Positions 48,055-56,240 of a stretch of DNA of 64,000 nucleotides are shown in pieces. The stretch spans positions 62,001 through 126,000 of the forward strand of contig JAOPYI010000074.1 of NCBI GenBank assembly GCA_025964675.1, in the 5' to 3' direction. The stretch is from Sphaerisporangium sp. GTDB taxonomy: Bacteria; Actinomycetota; Actinomycetes; Streptosporangiales; Streptosporangiaceae. The notes below the pieces were generated by a model that was given only the letters and a program-made list of their open reading frames with translations, was not told where the DNA came from and ran no database searches. The translations under genes were made by a program, and so were the position numbers. Positions within the stretch are counted from its first letter, which is position 1. Each line of letters starts with the position of its first letter.

Positions 48055-48603
48055 GTGCGAGCGCCTCTGGTAATCCTGGGCTTCACCGTTGCCGCCTCCA
48101 TGACGCTGTCCGGCTGTTCCAGCGGGCCGGGAAAGACCGCGCCGAGCCCCTCCCCGACGTACGTGATCCCCGCGCAGACCGCGCGCGCCGAGGAGACGGT
48201 GATCACCGAGAAGCCTGTGGTCGACGGCCAGATGCGGTTCCGCGTCCTCGGCTTCCACGACGGCATGCCGATCATGTTCGGCAGCCACGCCGAGTGGAAC
48301 GCCAAAGGCCAGTACGCCCGGGTGCGCGTCCTGATCGAGAGCACAGACAGGACCAACCAGAAGTTCGACGCCAAGCAGCAGCTCCTGGTGGCCTCCGACG
48401 GGCGCACCTTCCATGTCGACAACTTCGCGCAGGCCATCAAGCGGCAGCCCGACGAGATCCCCGTCGGCAGCTTCGTGCGCATGGAGTTCGACCTCTGGTA
48501 CGACATACCGAAGGACGTGAAGGCGACCAGGATACGGTTCTTCGCGGATCCGCCCCTGGGTGCCATCGGCCCCTCCAAGGGCGTCGACGTGCGACTTCGC
48601 TAG
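48055..48603 (+). CDS. Lipoprotein, DUF4352-like
   Basis: This 182-residue lipoprotein has lipobox LSGC near residue 20 and an Ig-like beta domain (MRFRVLGFHDGMP, YARVRVLIESTDRT, FVRMEFDLWYDIPKDV) typical of DUF4352/telomeric-repeat-binding-factor-2-like lipoproteins. GTG start chosen for signal-peptide length; the ribosome site is weak. Divergent from the amino-acid ABC operon. Function unknown. Confidence 0.7.
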   Translation: MRAPLVILGFTVAASMTLSGCSSGPGKTAPSPSPTYVIPAQTARAEETVITEKPVVDGQMRFRVLGFHDGMPIMFGSHAEWNAKGQYARVRVLIESTDRTNQKFDAKQQLLVASDGRTFHVDNFAQAIKRQPDEIPVGSFVRMEFDLWYDIPKDVKATRIRFFADPPLGAIGPSKGVDVRLR

Positions 48604-48609
48604 CACCGC

Positions 48610-48651
48610 CCGCCTGCCCGGCGGGAGGCGCGCCTCCCGCCGGGCAGGCGG
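48610..48651. terminator. 42 nt perfect palindrome, bidirectional terminator
   Basis: Two 21 nt complementary arms meet without a spacer (centre 48630/48631) between the convergent lipoprotein and livF genes. It would form a very stable hairpin in either transcript. Confidence 0.8.
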
Positions 48652-48664
48652 TTGTGAGCCTCGC

Positions 48665-49381
48665 TCAGTGCGCGCCGAGCTCGCCTCCGAGGTAGGCCTC
48701 GCGCACCTGCGGGTCGTCGAGGAGATCGGCCGCCGGAGCGGACTTCACCACCCGGCCGGTCTCCAGGACGTACGCCCGGTGGGCGAGCTGGAGGGCCTGC
48801 TGGGCGTTCTGCTCGACCAGGAGCACAGTGGTCCCACGGTTGTTGATCTCCTTGATGATCGAGAAGATCTGGGCGACCAGCATGGGTGCCAGGCCCATCG
48901 AGGGCTCGTCGAGCAGCAGGACCTTCGGCTTGCTCATCAGCGCCCGGCCGATGGCCACCATCTGCTGCTCGCCGCCCGACATCGTGCCGCCGGCCTGGTT
49001 CTTGCGCTCGGCCAGCCTCGGGAACAGCTCGAAGACCTCGTCGAGGTCCTTGGTGAGGTCACCCGTGCGGGTGTACGCGCCCATCAGGAGGTTCTCGATG
49101 ACGGTCATGCCGGGGAAGACGCCACGGCCCTCCGGGGACTGGCCGATGCCGGCGATCACCCGCCTGTGCCCGGCCAGCTTGCTGATGTCCTTGCCGTCGA
49201 AGGTGACGGTGCCCGACGTCAGCGCCCGCAGACCCGAGATGGTCTTCAGGGTCGTGGTCTTGCCCGCCCCGTTGGCGCCGATGAGGGTGACGATCTCCCC
49301 CTGGTCGACCTCCAGCGAGACGCCCTTGATGGCCTCGATCTTGCCGTAGTGGACGTGGATGTCCTTGATCTCAAGAAGCAT
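48665..49381 (-). CDS. livF: Branched-chain amino-acid ABC transporter ATPase LivF
   Basis: This 238-residue ATPase has Walker A GANGAGKTT, signature MSGGEQQMVAIGRAL and the LivF-type ending Y-L-G-G-E-L. It overlaps livG by 11 nt. Start at MLLEIKDIHVHYG; the frame is open upstream but belongs to livG sequence. Confidence 0.93.
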   Translation of the reverse strand: MLLEIKDIHVHYGKIEAIKGVSLEVDQGEIVTLIGANGAGKTTTLKTISGLRALTSGTVTFDGKDISKLAGHRRVIAGIGQSPEGRGVFPGMTVIENLLMGAYTRTGDLTKDLDEVFELFPRLAERKNQAGGTMSGGEQQMVAIGRALMSKPKVLLLDEPSMGLAPMLVAQIFSIIKEINNRGTTVLLVEQNAQQALQLAHRAYVLETGRVVKSAPAADLLDDPQVREAYLGGELGAH

Positions 49382-50153
49382 CTGCGGGAGCCCCCAAGTA
49401 CGCCTCGATGACCCTCGGGTCGCTCTGCACCTCGGCAGGGAGACCGTCAGCGATCTTCTGCCCGAAGTCGAGCACCGCGATGCGGTCGCTGATGCCCATG
49501 ACCAGGGCCATGTCATGCTCGATCAGCAGGACCGTGCGCCCGGCGTCACGAATCCTGCGGATGAGGCCCTGGAGGGACTCCTTCTCCGCGGGGTTCATGC
49601 CCGCCGCCGGCTCGTCCAGGAGGAGGAGCTTGGGCTTGGTCGCGAGCGCACGCGCGATCTCGAGCCGCCGCTGGTCGCCGTAGGGGAGGTTCTTGGCCGT
49701 CTCCTCGGCGCGGTGGCCGATGCCCACGAACTCCAGGAGCTCCCGGGCCAGCGCCTTGCCGTCACGCTCCTCGTGGCGGTGCCACGGAAGGCCGAGCGCC
49801 GCGCTGAACATGCCGGCCCGGTGGTGGGCGTCGGCCCCCACCATGACGTTCTCCATCGCCGACATGTTGTGGAACAGCCGGATGTTCTGGAAGGTGCGGG
49901 CGACTCCCCGCTTGGTGACCTTGTACCGCTTCATGCCGTCGATGCGGTCGCCATCGAACACCACCTGGCCCGACGTCGGGCGGTAGACCCCGGTGACGAC
50001 GTTGAACACCGTCGTCTTACCGGCGCCGTTCGGCCCGATGAGGGCGAAGATCTCGCCCTCGTTGATCGTCAGCTCCACCTCGCGCAGCGCGACGACGCCG
50101 CCGAACTGCATCTTGACCTTCTGCAGCTGCAGAAGCGGACGCGGATCGCTCAT
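49371..50153 (-). CDS. livG: Branched-chain amino-acid ABC transporter ATPase LivG
   Basis: This 260-residue ATPase has Walker A GPNGAGKTT, the LivG insertion GVARTFQNIRLF, LPYGDQRRLEIARAL as signature and LLIEHDMALVM with the H-loop. The ATG at 50153 overlaps the livM stop by 4 nt. It pairs with LivF. Confidence 0.93.
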   Translation of the reverse strand: MSDPRPLLQLQKVKMQFGGVVALREVELTINEGEIFALIGPNGAGKTTVFNVVTGVYRPTSGQVVFDGDRIDGMKRYKVTKRGVARTFQNIRLFHNMSAMENVMVGADAHHRAGMFSAALGLPWHRHEERDGKALARELLEFVGIGHRAEETAKNLPYGDQRRLEIARALATKPKLLLLDEPAAGMNPAEKESLQGLIRRIRDAGRTVLLIEHDMALVMGISDRIAVLDFGQKIADGLPAEVQSDPRVIEAYLGAPADAS

Positions 50154-51298
50154 TTGGCTGCTCCCTCGGCTGCGGGCTGGGCCTCGGGACCCGGAACCTC
50201 GGCGCCCATGCTGCCCATGCCTCCGGTGCCCTCCGCGAGCTCCGCTTTTCGGCGGCGCGACGGCAGCAGGCCCTCCGGCCGGAAGATCATCAAGGCCACC
50301 AGCGCGGCGCCGAACACCATGGTCCGGTACTCGGACAGGCCGCGGAACCGCTCCGGCAGCCAGGCGACGAGGAACGCGCCCAGGATGACGCCCGGGATGT
50401 TGCCCGAACCGCCGAGCACGACCGCCGCGAGGATGGTGGCGGACAGCATGAACAGGAAGTCGTTCGGGTTGATCGAGATCGTCTTGCCGGCCCAGACGAC
50501 TCCCATGGCCCCGCCGATCGAGGCGCCGATCGCGAAGGCCAGGAGCTTGAACTTGAAAGTCGGCACGCCCATGACCTCGGCGGCGTCCTCGTCCTCGCGG
50601 ATGGCGGCCCACGCGCGTCCGACCCGGCTCTTCTCCCACCGCTTCACGAAGATGATGATCGCGGTGGCCACCACGACCAGCAGGTAGTAGTAGGGCCTCG
50701 GATCCAGCACGCCGTAGTGGAAGATCTGCACCCCGAAGACCTCGATACCGTCGATGCTCGGCGGGTGCGGGATGCCCGCGATGCCGCGGGGGCCGCCGAT
50801 GGCGTCGGTGTTCTCGGCCGTCTGGCGGACGATCTCTCCGAAGCCGAGCGTGACGATCGCGAGGTAGTCACCGCGAAGGCGCAGCGTCGGCCCTCCGAGC
50901 ACGATGCCCGACAGCGCCGACAGCAGGACGCCGGCGATCAGGATCTCCCAGAAGTTCAGGCCGAGCTTGGTGCCGAGCAGCGCCATGGAGTAGCCGCCGA
51001 TGGCGAAGAACGCGACGTACCCGAGGTCGAGCAGGCCGGCCTGGCCCACGACCACGTTCAGGCCGATCGCGAGCACGACGTAGGTGCCGATCGGGAAGAA
51101 CAGCACGCTGGCCCAGTCGCTGTACGGCGACATGACGTGGCCGAGGGAGTCGGAGGGCAGCAACAGCGCGATCACGAACAGCGCGACGTAGACGGTCCAG
51201 CGCTGCCAAACGGGGGCCGACGCCCACCGGTCGCGGATGCCGTCGATGAACGCCCAGAAGGCGTTCCTGCCGTTGGTCATCGAGGAGTTCGTGCTCAT
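50150..51298 (-). CDS. livM: Branched-chain amino-acid ABC transporter permease LivM
   Basis: This 382-residue membrane protein has the LivM pattern of ~9-10 helices: GLNVVVGQAGLLDLGYVAFFAIG, LRLRGDYLAIVTLGFGEIVR and the ATPase-docking GRAWAAIREDEDAAEVMG. A Pro/Glu/Ala tail of ~35 residues follows. ATG overlaps the livH stop by 4 nt. Confidence 0.93.
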   Translation of the reverse strand: MSTNSSMTNGRNAFWAFIDGIRDRWASAPVWQRWTVYVALFVIALLLPSDSLGHVMSPYSDWASVLFFPIGTYVVLAIGLNVVVGQAGLLDLGYVAFFAIGGYSMALLGTKLGLNFWEILIAGVLLSALSGIVLGGPTLRLRGDYLAIVTLGFGEIVRQTAENTDAIGGPRGIAGIPHPPSIDGIEVFGVQIFHYGVLDPRPYYYLLVVVATAIIIFVKRWEKSRVGRAWAAIREDEDAAEVMGVPTFKFKLLAFAIGASIGGAMGVVWAGKTISINPNDFLFMLSATILAAVVLGGSGNIPGVILGAFLVAWLPERFRGLSEYRTMVFGAALVALMIFRPEGLLPSRRRKAELAEGTGGMGSMGAEVPGPEAQPAAEGAAK

Positions 51299-52263
51299 GC
51301 GCGCGCCTGCTGGAGAGATTCACCGAGGATGCCGGTGGGCCGGAACATCAGGACCAGGACGAGAACCGTGAACGCGATGACATCCTTCCATCCGGAGCCG
51401 AAGATGGCGGCACCGTAGTTCTCGATCAGACCGAGGAACAGGCCGCCGACCAGCGCTCCACGTAGGTTGCCGATGCCCCCGAGCACCGCGGCCGTGAAGG
51501 CCTTGATGCCGAGCAGGAAGCCGATGGAGAACTTGGTGACCTCGAACTGGAGCACGAACAGCGCGCCCGCGATGCCCGCCATGAGGCCACCGATGAGGAA
51601 CGTCACCCGCACGATCTTGTCGATGTCCACGCCCATGAGGACGGCCGTCTCCGGGTCCTGGGAGGTCGCGCGGATGCCGCGGCCGATCTTGGTGCGGTTC
51701 ACGAGAAGGTCCAGAAGGATCATCATGCCGATGGACGCCACGAAGATCAGGACCTGGTCGACCCGGATCTGCGCGCCGCCGATCGTGAAGAGCGTGTCCT
51801 TCTGCATGATGCGGGCCACGCCCATCTGGTTGCGGCCCTGCTGCGGACGGTTGAAGACGTGCGGGATGATCACCAGGGCGAAGAGCTCCTGGAGGAAGAG
51901 TGAGGCGCCGATGGCCGAGATGAGCGCGGCCAGGCGCGAGGCACCGCGCTTGCGCAGCGGGCGGTAGGCGATGCGCTCCAGCAACATGGCCGAGCCCGCG
52001 GAGGCGGCGCCGCCCGCGAGCACCATCAGCAGCAGGCCGCCGACCAGGGCGAAGCCGGTCAGCGGCTGGGTGATGCCGAGAGTCATCACCACGAACGCCG
52101 ACGCCATGGTGCCGATCATGAAAACTTCGGAGTGCGCGAAGTTGATGAGGCGCAACACGCCGTAGACCATCGTGTAGCCGAGGGCGACGAGGCCGTAGAT
52201 CGCACCCAGGATGAGGCCGTCGATCGTGTACGGCCAGAAAGAGCCGAGGAGGTTATCGAACAC
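51295..52263 (-). CDS. livH: Branched-chain amino-acid ABC transporter permease LivH
   Basis: This 322-residue permease has GLILGAIYGLVALGYTMVYGVLRLINFAH at the start (shared LivH motif), the docking loop GRGIRATSQDPETAVLMG and KAFTAAVLGGIGNLRGALVGG. GTG start. It follows livK by 98 nt. Confidence 0.93.
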   Translation of the reverse strand: MFDNLLGSFWPYTIDGLILGAIYGLVALGYTMVYGVLRLINFAHSEVFMIGTMASAFVVMTLGITQPLTGFALVGGLLLMVLAGGAASAGSAMLLERIAYRPLRKRGASRLAALISAIGASLFLQELFALVIIPHVFNRPQQGRNQMGVARIMQKDTLFTIGGAQIRVDQVLIFVASIGMMILLDLLVNRTKIGRGIRATSQDPETAVLMGVDIDKIVRVTFLIGGLMAGIAGALFVLQFEVTKFSIGFLLGIKAFTAAVLGGIGNLRGALVGGLFLGLIENYGAAIFGSGWKDVIAFTVLVLVLMFRPTGILGESLQQARA

Positions 52264-52361
52264 GGAGTTTCGCTTTCAGGGAAGCCTTCATGCGAGAACG
52301 GACAGGGCGGGAGCGCCGTGGCGTTCCCGCCCCACATCATCTGGCCGGTGACTTTATACCG

Positions 52362-53549
52362 TCAGCCGAGCTTGGCCGTCGTCGTGTCACCGAGCAGGCC
52401 GATCTGGCCACCCTTGACCTCGTACATGTAGATCGACTTCGCGGAGGGCTCACCGTTGGGGTCGAACTTGATGTGCTTGGTGATGCCGTCGAAGTCGGAC
52501 TTGCCGATCGCCGCGTTGATCGCGTCGGCGGTGGTCGCTCCGGTCGCGATCGCCTTGGTGAACGTCGTCATGGCGTCGTAGCCCTCGGTGGCGTAGATGA
52601 GCGGGTCGGCGCCGAACTTCGCCTTGTAGTCGGTGGCGAACTTCTTGACCTTCTCGTCGGTCTCCGCGGCGGTCGGGATGCGGCAGGGGCAGCCGATGAG
52701 CACGCCCTCGGCCTGCGCCGCGCCGGCGCTGTCGATGATGCCCTTGTCCAGGGAACCGTCGGCCGAGAAGAACTTCGCGGTGACGCCCTTGTCCCTGAGC
52801 TGCTTGATCAGCTTGCCCGCCCCGGCGTAGTAACCACCGAAGAAGATGGCGTCCGGCTTGGCGGCCGCGATCTTGGTGACGGTCGAGGAGTAGTCGGTGG
52901 CGGCCGGGTCGAGCGCGTCGTCAGTGACCGTGGCGCCCTTGGTCTTGAGCTGCCCACGGACCGCGTCGCCGAGGCCCTTGCCGTACTCGGACTTGTCGTC
53001 GACCACGAAGACTTTCTTGGCGGCAGCCGCGCCGACGATGAAGTCGGCGATCGCCGGCCCTTGGACGCCGTCGTTCGGGACGACACGGTGCCAGTATTTC
53101 CAACCGTTCTGCGCCAGGGCGACGGCGGTGGCCGAAGCGGAGATGCTCGGGATCTTCGCTTCCTCCAGCAGCGGGCCGACCTGCTTGGACTCGCCGGAGA
53201 AGGCGGGGCCTACGAGCGCGACGACCTTGTCCTGCTTGATCGCCTGCTGCGCCAGGCTGACGGCGGTGGTGGGGTCCGCCTTGCTGTCATATTTGATCAT
53301 CTCCAGCTTGACCTTGGGGTTGGTGGCGTTGTACTCGTCAACGGCAAGCTGGGCGCCGTTGCTCGGCGGGATGACGATGCCGGAGTTCTCACCGGACAGG
53401 TCACCCATGAATCCGATCTTCAGCGTGGTCGGCGCTGCGGAATCACCACCAGCCGGCGTCGCCCCTGAGCCACCGCAAGCGGCGAGACCAACGGTAAGTG
53501 CCACACCGACGGCGAGCACGCCCCCGAGGCGAGCAATCTTGGGCCGCAA
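52362..53549 (-). CDS. livK: Branched-chain amino-acid ABC transporter binding lipoprotein
   Basis: This 395-residue lipoprotein has lipobox L-A-A-C (Cys 25) and a two-lobed periplasmic-binding fold of the Leu/Ile/Val class (LKIGFMGDLSGEN; V-G-P-A-F-S-G-E-S; F-V-V-D-D-K-S-E-Y-G-K-G-L). TTG start with GGAAGG 6 nt upstream. First gene of the liv operon; the ~276 nt gap upstream must carry its promoter, not clearly recognisable. Confidence 0.93.
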   Translation of the reverse strand: MRPKIARLGGVLAVGVALTVGLAACGGSGATPAGGDSAAPTTLKIGFMGDLSGENSGIVIPPSNGAQLAVDEYNATNPKVKLEMIKYDSKADPTTAVSLAQQAIKQDKVVALVGPAFSGESKQVGPLLEEAKIPSISASATAVALAQNGWKYWHRVVPNDGVQGPAIADFIVGAAAAKKVFVVDDKSEYGKGLGDAVRGQLKTKGATVTDDALDPAATDYSSTVTKIAAAKPDAIFFGGYYAGAGKLIKQLRDKGVTAKFFSADGSLDKGIIDSAGAAQAEGVLIGCPCRIPTAAETDEKVKKFATDYKAKFGADPLIYATEGYDAMTTFTKAIATGATTADAINAAIGKSDFDGITKHIKFDPNGEPSAKSIYMYEVKGGQIGLLGDTTTAKLG

Positions 53550-53825
53550 GGTTGCCTTCCTTTCGCCTGATCCCGTGTCGGGATCGGGTCCACAGAACCA
53601 CCCTGGCGGTCTGGCCAGGGCTCGTTGACGGCATTACACCCAGCTCAAGTCACAGGTAGGTACAGAGTCACATCACGTTACCGCTTCGTTATCACACCGG
53701 TCCTCTTCGGCGATCGACGCGAAAAGTAAAGGTCACATCGTCGGCGGAGCCTCACGGGAGAGCGGCCGAGCGGCCCTCACACGGCGGCCACGAGACCATG
53801 CCGGAAGGGTGCTGGTCACGCTGCG

Positions 53826-54416
53826 TCACACCGGCTCGGGTCCCTGGGCTTCGCCCACCACGGCCTGGGCGACCTGGCGCATGCTCATCCGGCGGTCCAT
53901 CGACGCCTTCTGGATCCAGCGGAACGCCTGGGGCTCGGTCCAGCCGTGCTCGGCCATCAGCAGGCCCTTGGCGCGCTCGACGAGCTTGCGGGTCTCCAGG
54001 CGCTCGCCGAGGGTGGTGACCTCGCGCTCCAGCGCGGCCATCTCGTCGTGCCTGCTCACTGCCATCTCGATCGCGGGGACCAGGTCGGACTTCGTGAACG
54101 GCTTCACCAGGTAGGCCATGGCCCCGGCGTCCCTCGCGCGCTCCACGAGGTCGCGCTGGGAGAACGCGGTAAGGATCAGGCAAGGCGCCACGCGCTCGGA
54201 CACGATGCGCTCGGCCGCCGAGATGCCGTCCAGAATGGGCATCTTGACGTCGAGGATCACCAGATCGGGGCGCTGCTCCAGGGCGAGCTTGACCGCCGTC
54301 TCACCGTCTCCGGCCTCGCCGACGACGGCATAGCCCTCCTCTTCGAGCATCTCCTTCAGGTCGAGGCGGATCAGCGCCTCGTCTTCCGCGATCACTACTC
54401 GCCGCTGCGTACTCAC
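53826..54416 (-). CDS. pdtaR: ANTAR-domain response regulator (PdtaR-like)
   Basis: This 196-residue regulator has a receiver domain with acidic pocket EDE, phospho-acceptor Asp in LVILDVKMPILDG, Thr in ILTAFS and Lys in VKPF. A coiled helix leads into an ANTAR RNA-binding domain (KLVERAKGLLMAEHGWTEPQAFRWIQKAS). PdtaR-type proteins act by antitermination after phosphorylation by PdtaS. The GTG is preceded by TACTCT at 7 nt with no ribosome site, so it may be leaderless. Confidence 0.92.
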   Translation of the reverse strand: MSTQRRVVIAEDEALIRLDLKEMLEEEGYAVVGEAGDGETAVKLALEQRPDLVILDVKMPILDGISAAERIVSERVAPCLILTAFSQRDLVERARDAGAMAYLVKPFTKSDLVPAIEMAVSRHDEMAALEREVTTLGERLETRKLVERAKGLLMAEHGWTEPQAFRWIQKASMDRRMSMRQVAQAVVGEAQGPEPV

Positions 54417-54465
54417 GCCCAAGAGAGTACCGATGTCCGCTAGATTAGGGACACGAGCTGTGGCG

Positions 54466-54538
54466 GCCCCGATAGACCAACGGCAGAGTCGATGGCCTCA
54501 AAATCCATACAGTGTGGGTTCGAATCCCACTCGGGGCA
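54466..54538 (+). tRNA. Atypical class-I tRNA, anticodon CAA (Leu codon UUG)
   Basis: 73 nt fold as a tRNA: acceptor GCCCCGA/TCGGGGC, discriminator A, T-arm GTGGG-TTCGAAT-CCCAC, anticodon loop CTCAAAA giving CAA. Variable loop is only 5 nt (ACAGT), unlike every normal tRNA-Leu. The anticodon stem has a C-T mismatch next to the loop and the D-stem has three pairs plus a mismatch. CCA is not encoded. Charging identity is uncertain. Confidence 0.75.
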
Positions 54539-56102
54539 CTGATCCGGCGAAACCGCGTGGCCGAGGCCGCGCGGTCTGCTCTTGCCTCCGCAGAGCGGGC
54601 AGCCACAGGAACCACTCGCGGCCGTCGGGGGTGACCAGGCGCCGGGAGACCCATCCCGCGACCTCTCGTTCGCGCACGTGGGTGACATACGCGGCCATGG
54701 GCCCGTCCGGCCAGGTCAGCGGGGCCCGGCGGAAGACACGGAACAGACATCCCGCCTCGTAGGCCATGGGCAGGCTCCCGGCGGGGCCCCCGACGACACA
54801 CGGTCGGCTCAGCCCGGAGCGCCTCAGCGTCTCGGCGACGGCCCGCTCCCCCGCCCGGTAGACGACAGAACGCTCCACCCGGCGCGCGAGGACGAGATGC
54901 TGCGTGAGGAGCTGGCCGGCCACCGCGAGGACGACCAGCACGGCCGCCACGCGCCCTGACGACGCGAGCCGTACGAGGAGCAGGGCCACGGGCAGGGCCA
55001 GCAGGGCGTAGGCGGGCAGCAGGAAGCGCGGCGCGCCGTACCCCACCAGGAACAGGTACTGCGCCGCGAGGCCCGCCCCGGCGGCGCAGGCCAGGACGTA
55101 CGGCTTCGCCAGGCCGAGCCGGCGGGCCACAAGTAGCCCTCCGGCCGCGGCGAAAGGCAGCGCCAGCCACCAGACCGCCAGGTAGGGGTACCTCACCGGG
55201 ACCGTGCAGGGACGGCAGAGCAGCGGCCCGTTGAGCGACACGAACTCGTGGACGAACCCCCACGTGGGCCGTAGCCGCCCCTGGATCCTGCTGGCCTCGT
55301 GGACCCGGTTGAGCAGCCCGCCGTACCGCGTGAAGGCCTCGGCGACCCACGGCGCGAGCCCGAGCGCGAGCCCCCCGGCCAGGGCCACGAGGACGGGCGT
55401 CCGCCGCCACTCGCGTACGGCGAGCCAGGCGAGGCCGAGCGCCAGCACGAGCCACACCGCGTCGCCGGGCCGCAGCACCGCGACCGCCGCCACGCCGAGC
55501 GCGAGCCCGGCCAGCGGCCCCTGGACCGACCGCGGGTACGCGGCCGGGGCGGGGGCCTCAAGATGAGAGACGGCGGTGGCACGGGCCGCGAGGAGGAAGA
55601 ACGCCGCCGAGGCCGCCGACGCGTAGGCGACGTACATGTTCGGCATCACCGAGCCGCCGTAGAACTGCGCGACCCACAGCCCTCCCAGCAGCAGCGCGGC
55701 CAGGGCCACGACAGCCGAGCCGCCACGGTGGGAGAGCACGCGCAGCCACGGCAGGTACGCCAGGAACAGCCCGGCGGACGAGAGCAGCGTCATCCAGACC
55801 CGCACGACCTGGGGAGACGCGGAGAAGTACGCGGCCGGAGCGGCGAGCCAGGTGATCCCCCGGGCGCGCGGGGCGGTGAACGCGGCGTCCGGCAGGCTCG
55901 GGCTGACCTGGCTGAGGTAGACCAGCTCGTCCCAGCCCCAGCGCAGGCCGGGGCCGACGAAGGCGAGCTGCGCCAGCCCGTACAGCACGGCCACGAGCGC
56001 GAGCGGCGCCGCCGGATGGCGCAGCGCCCGGGACGCCGGAGGGCGAAGCAGGTGGGCCCCAGGCCGACCGGCCCTTCCCGTGTGTCTCCCGGCCATCGTC
56101 AT
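54498..56102 (-). CDS. Polytopic membrane protein, GT39/PMT-like architecture
   Basis: This is a ~534-residue protein with about 11-12 hydrophobic helices and a large loop after helix 1 (GLRWGWDELVYLSQVSP) whose acidic W-D-E resembles the DE motif of C-fold glycosyltransferases. It ends with a soluble domain (PCVVGGPAGSLPMAYEAGC). Its last ~13 codons run antisense into the tRNA gene, so the true C-terminus was probably set by that overlap. I start at MTMAGRHTG; a GTG 14 codons upstream is possible. Enzyme role is inference. Confidence 0.7.
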   Translation of the reverse strand: MTMAGRHTGRAGRPGAHLLRPPASRALRHPAAPLALVAVLYGLAQLAFVGPGLRWGWDELVYLSQVSPSLPDAAFTAPRARGITWLAAPAAYFSASPQVVRVWMTLLSSAGLFLAYLPWLRVLSHRGGSAVVALAALLLGGLWVAQFYGGSVMPNMYVAYASAASAAFFLLAARATAVSHLEAPAPAAYPRSVQGPLAGLALGVAAVAVLRPGDAVWLVLALGLAWLAVREWRRTPVLVALAGGLALGLAPWVAEAFTRYGGLLNRVHEASRIQGRLRPTWGFVHEFVSLNGPLLCRPCTVPVRYPYLAVWWLALPFAAAGGLLVARRLGLAKPYVLACAAGAGLAAQYLFLVGYGAPRFLLPAYALLALPVALLLVRLASSGRVAAVLVVLAVAGQLLTQHLVLARRVERSVVYRAGERAVAETLRRSGLSRPCVVGGPAGSLPMAYEAGCLFRVFRRAPLTWPDGPMAAYVTHVREREVAGWVSRRLVTPDGREWFLWLPALRRQEQTARPRPRGFAGSVPRVGFEPTLYGF

Positions 56103-56240
56103 GGAGCGATCCAATCGGGCGGCCTTCTCCGCGAACCGCCTCACATGCGGCTCTTGGTGATCTCCCCACCCGATCTCGACCGAACGCGTACGGCTGCCGC
56201 CGGTGAGCCTGGCGGCAGCCGTGGGGACGCGCGGGAAGGA

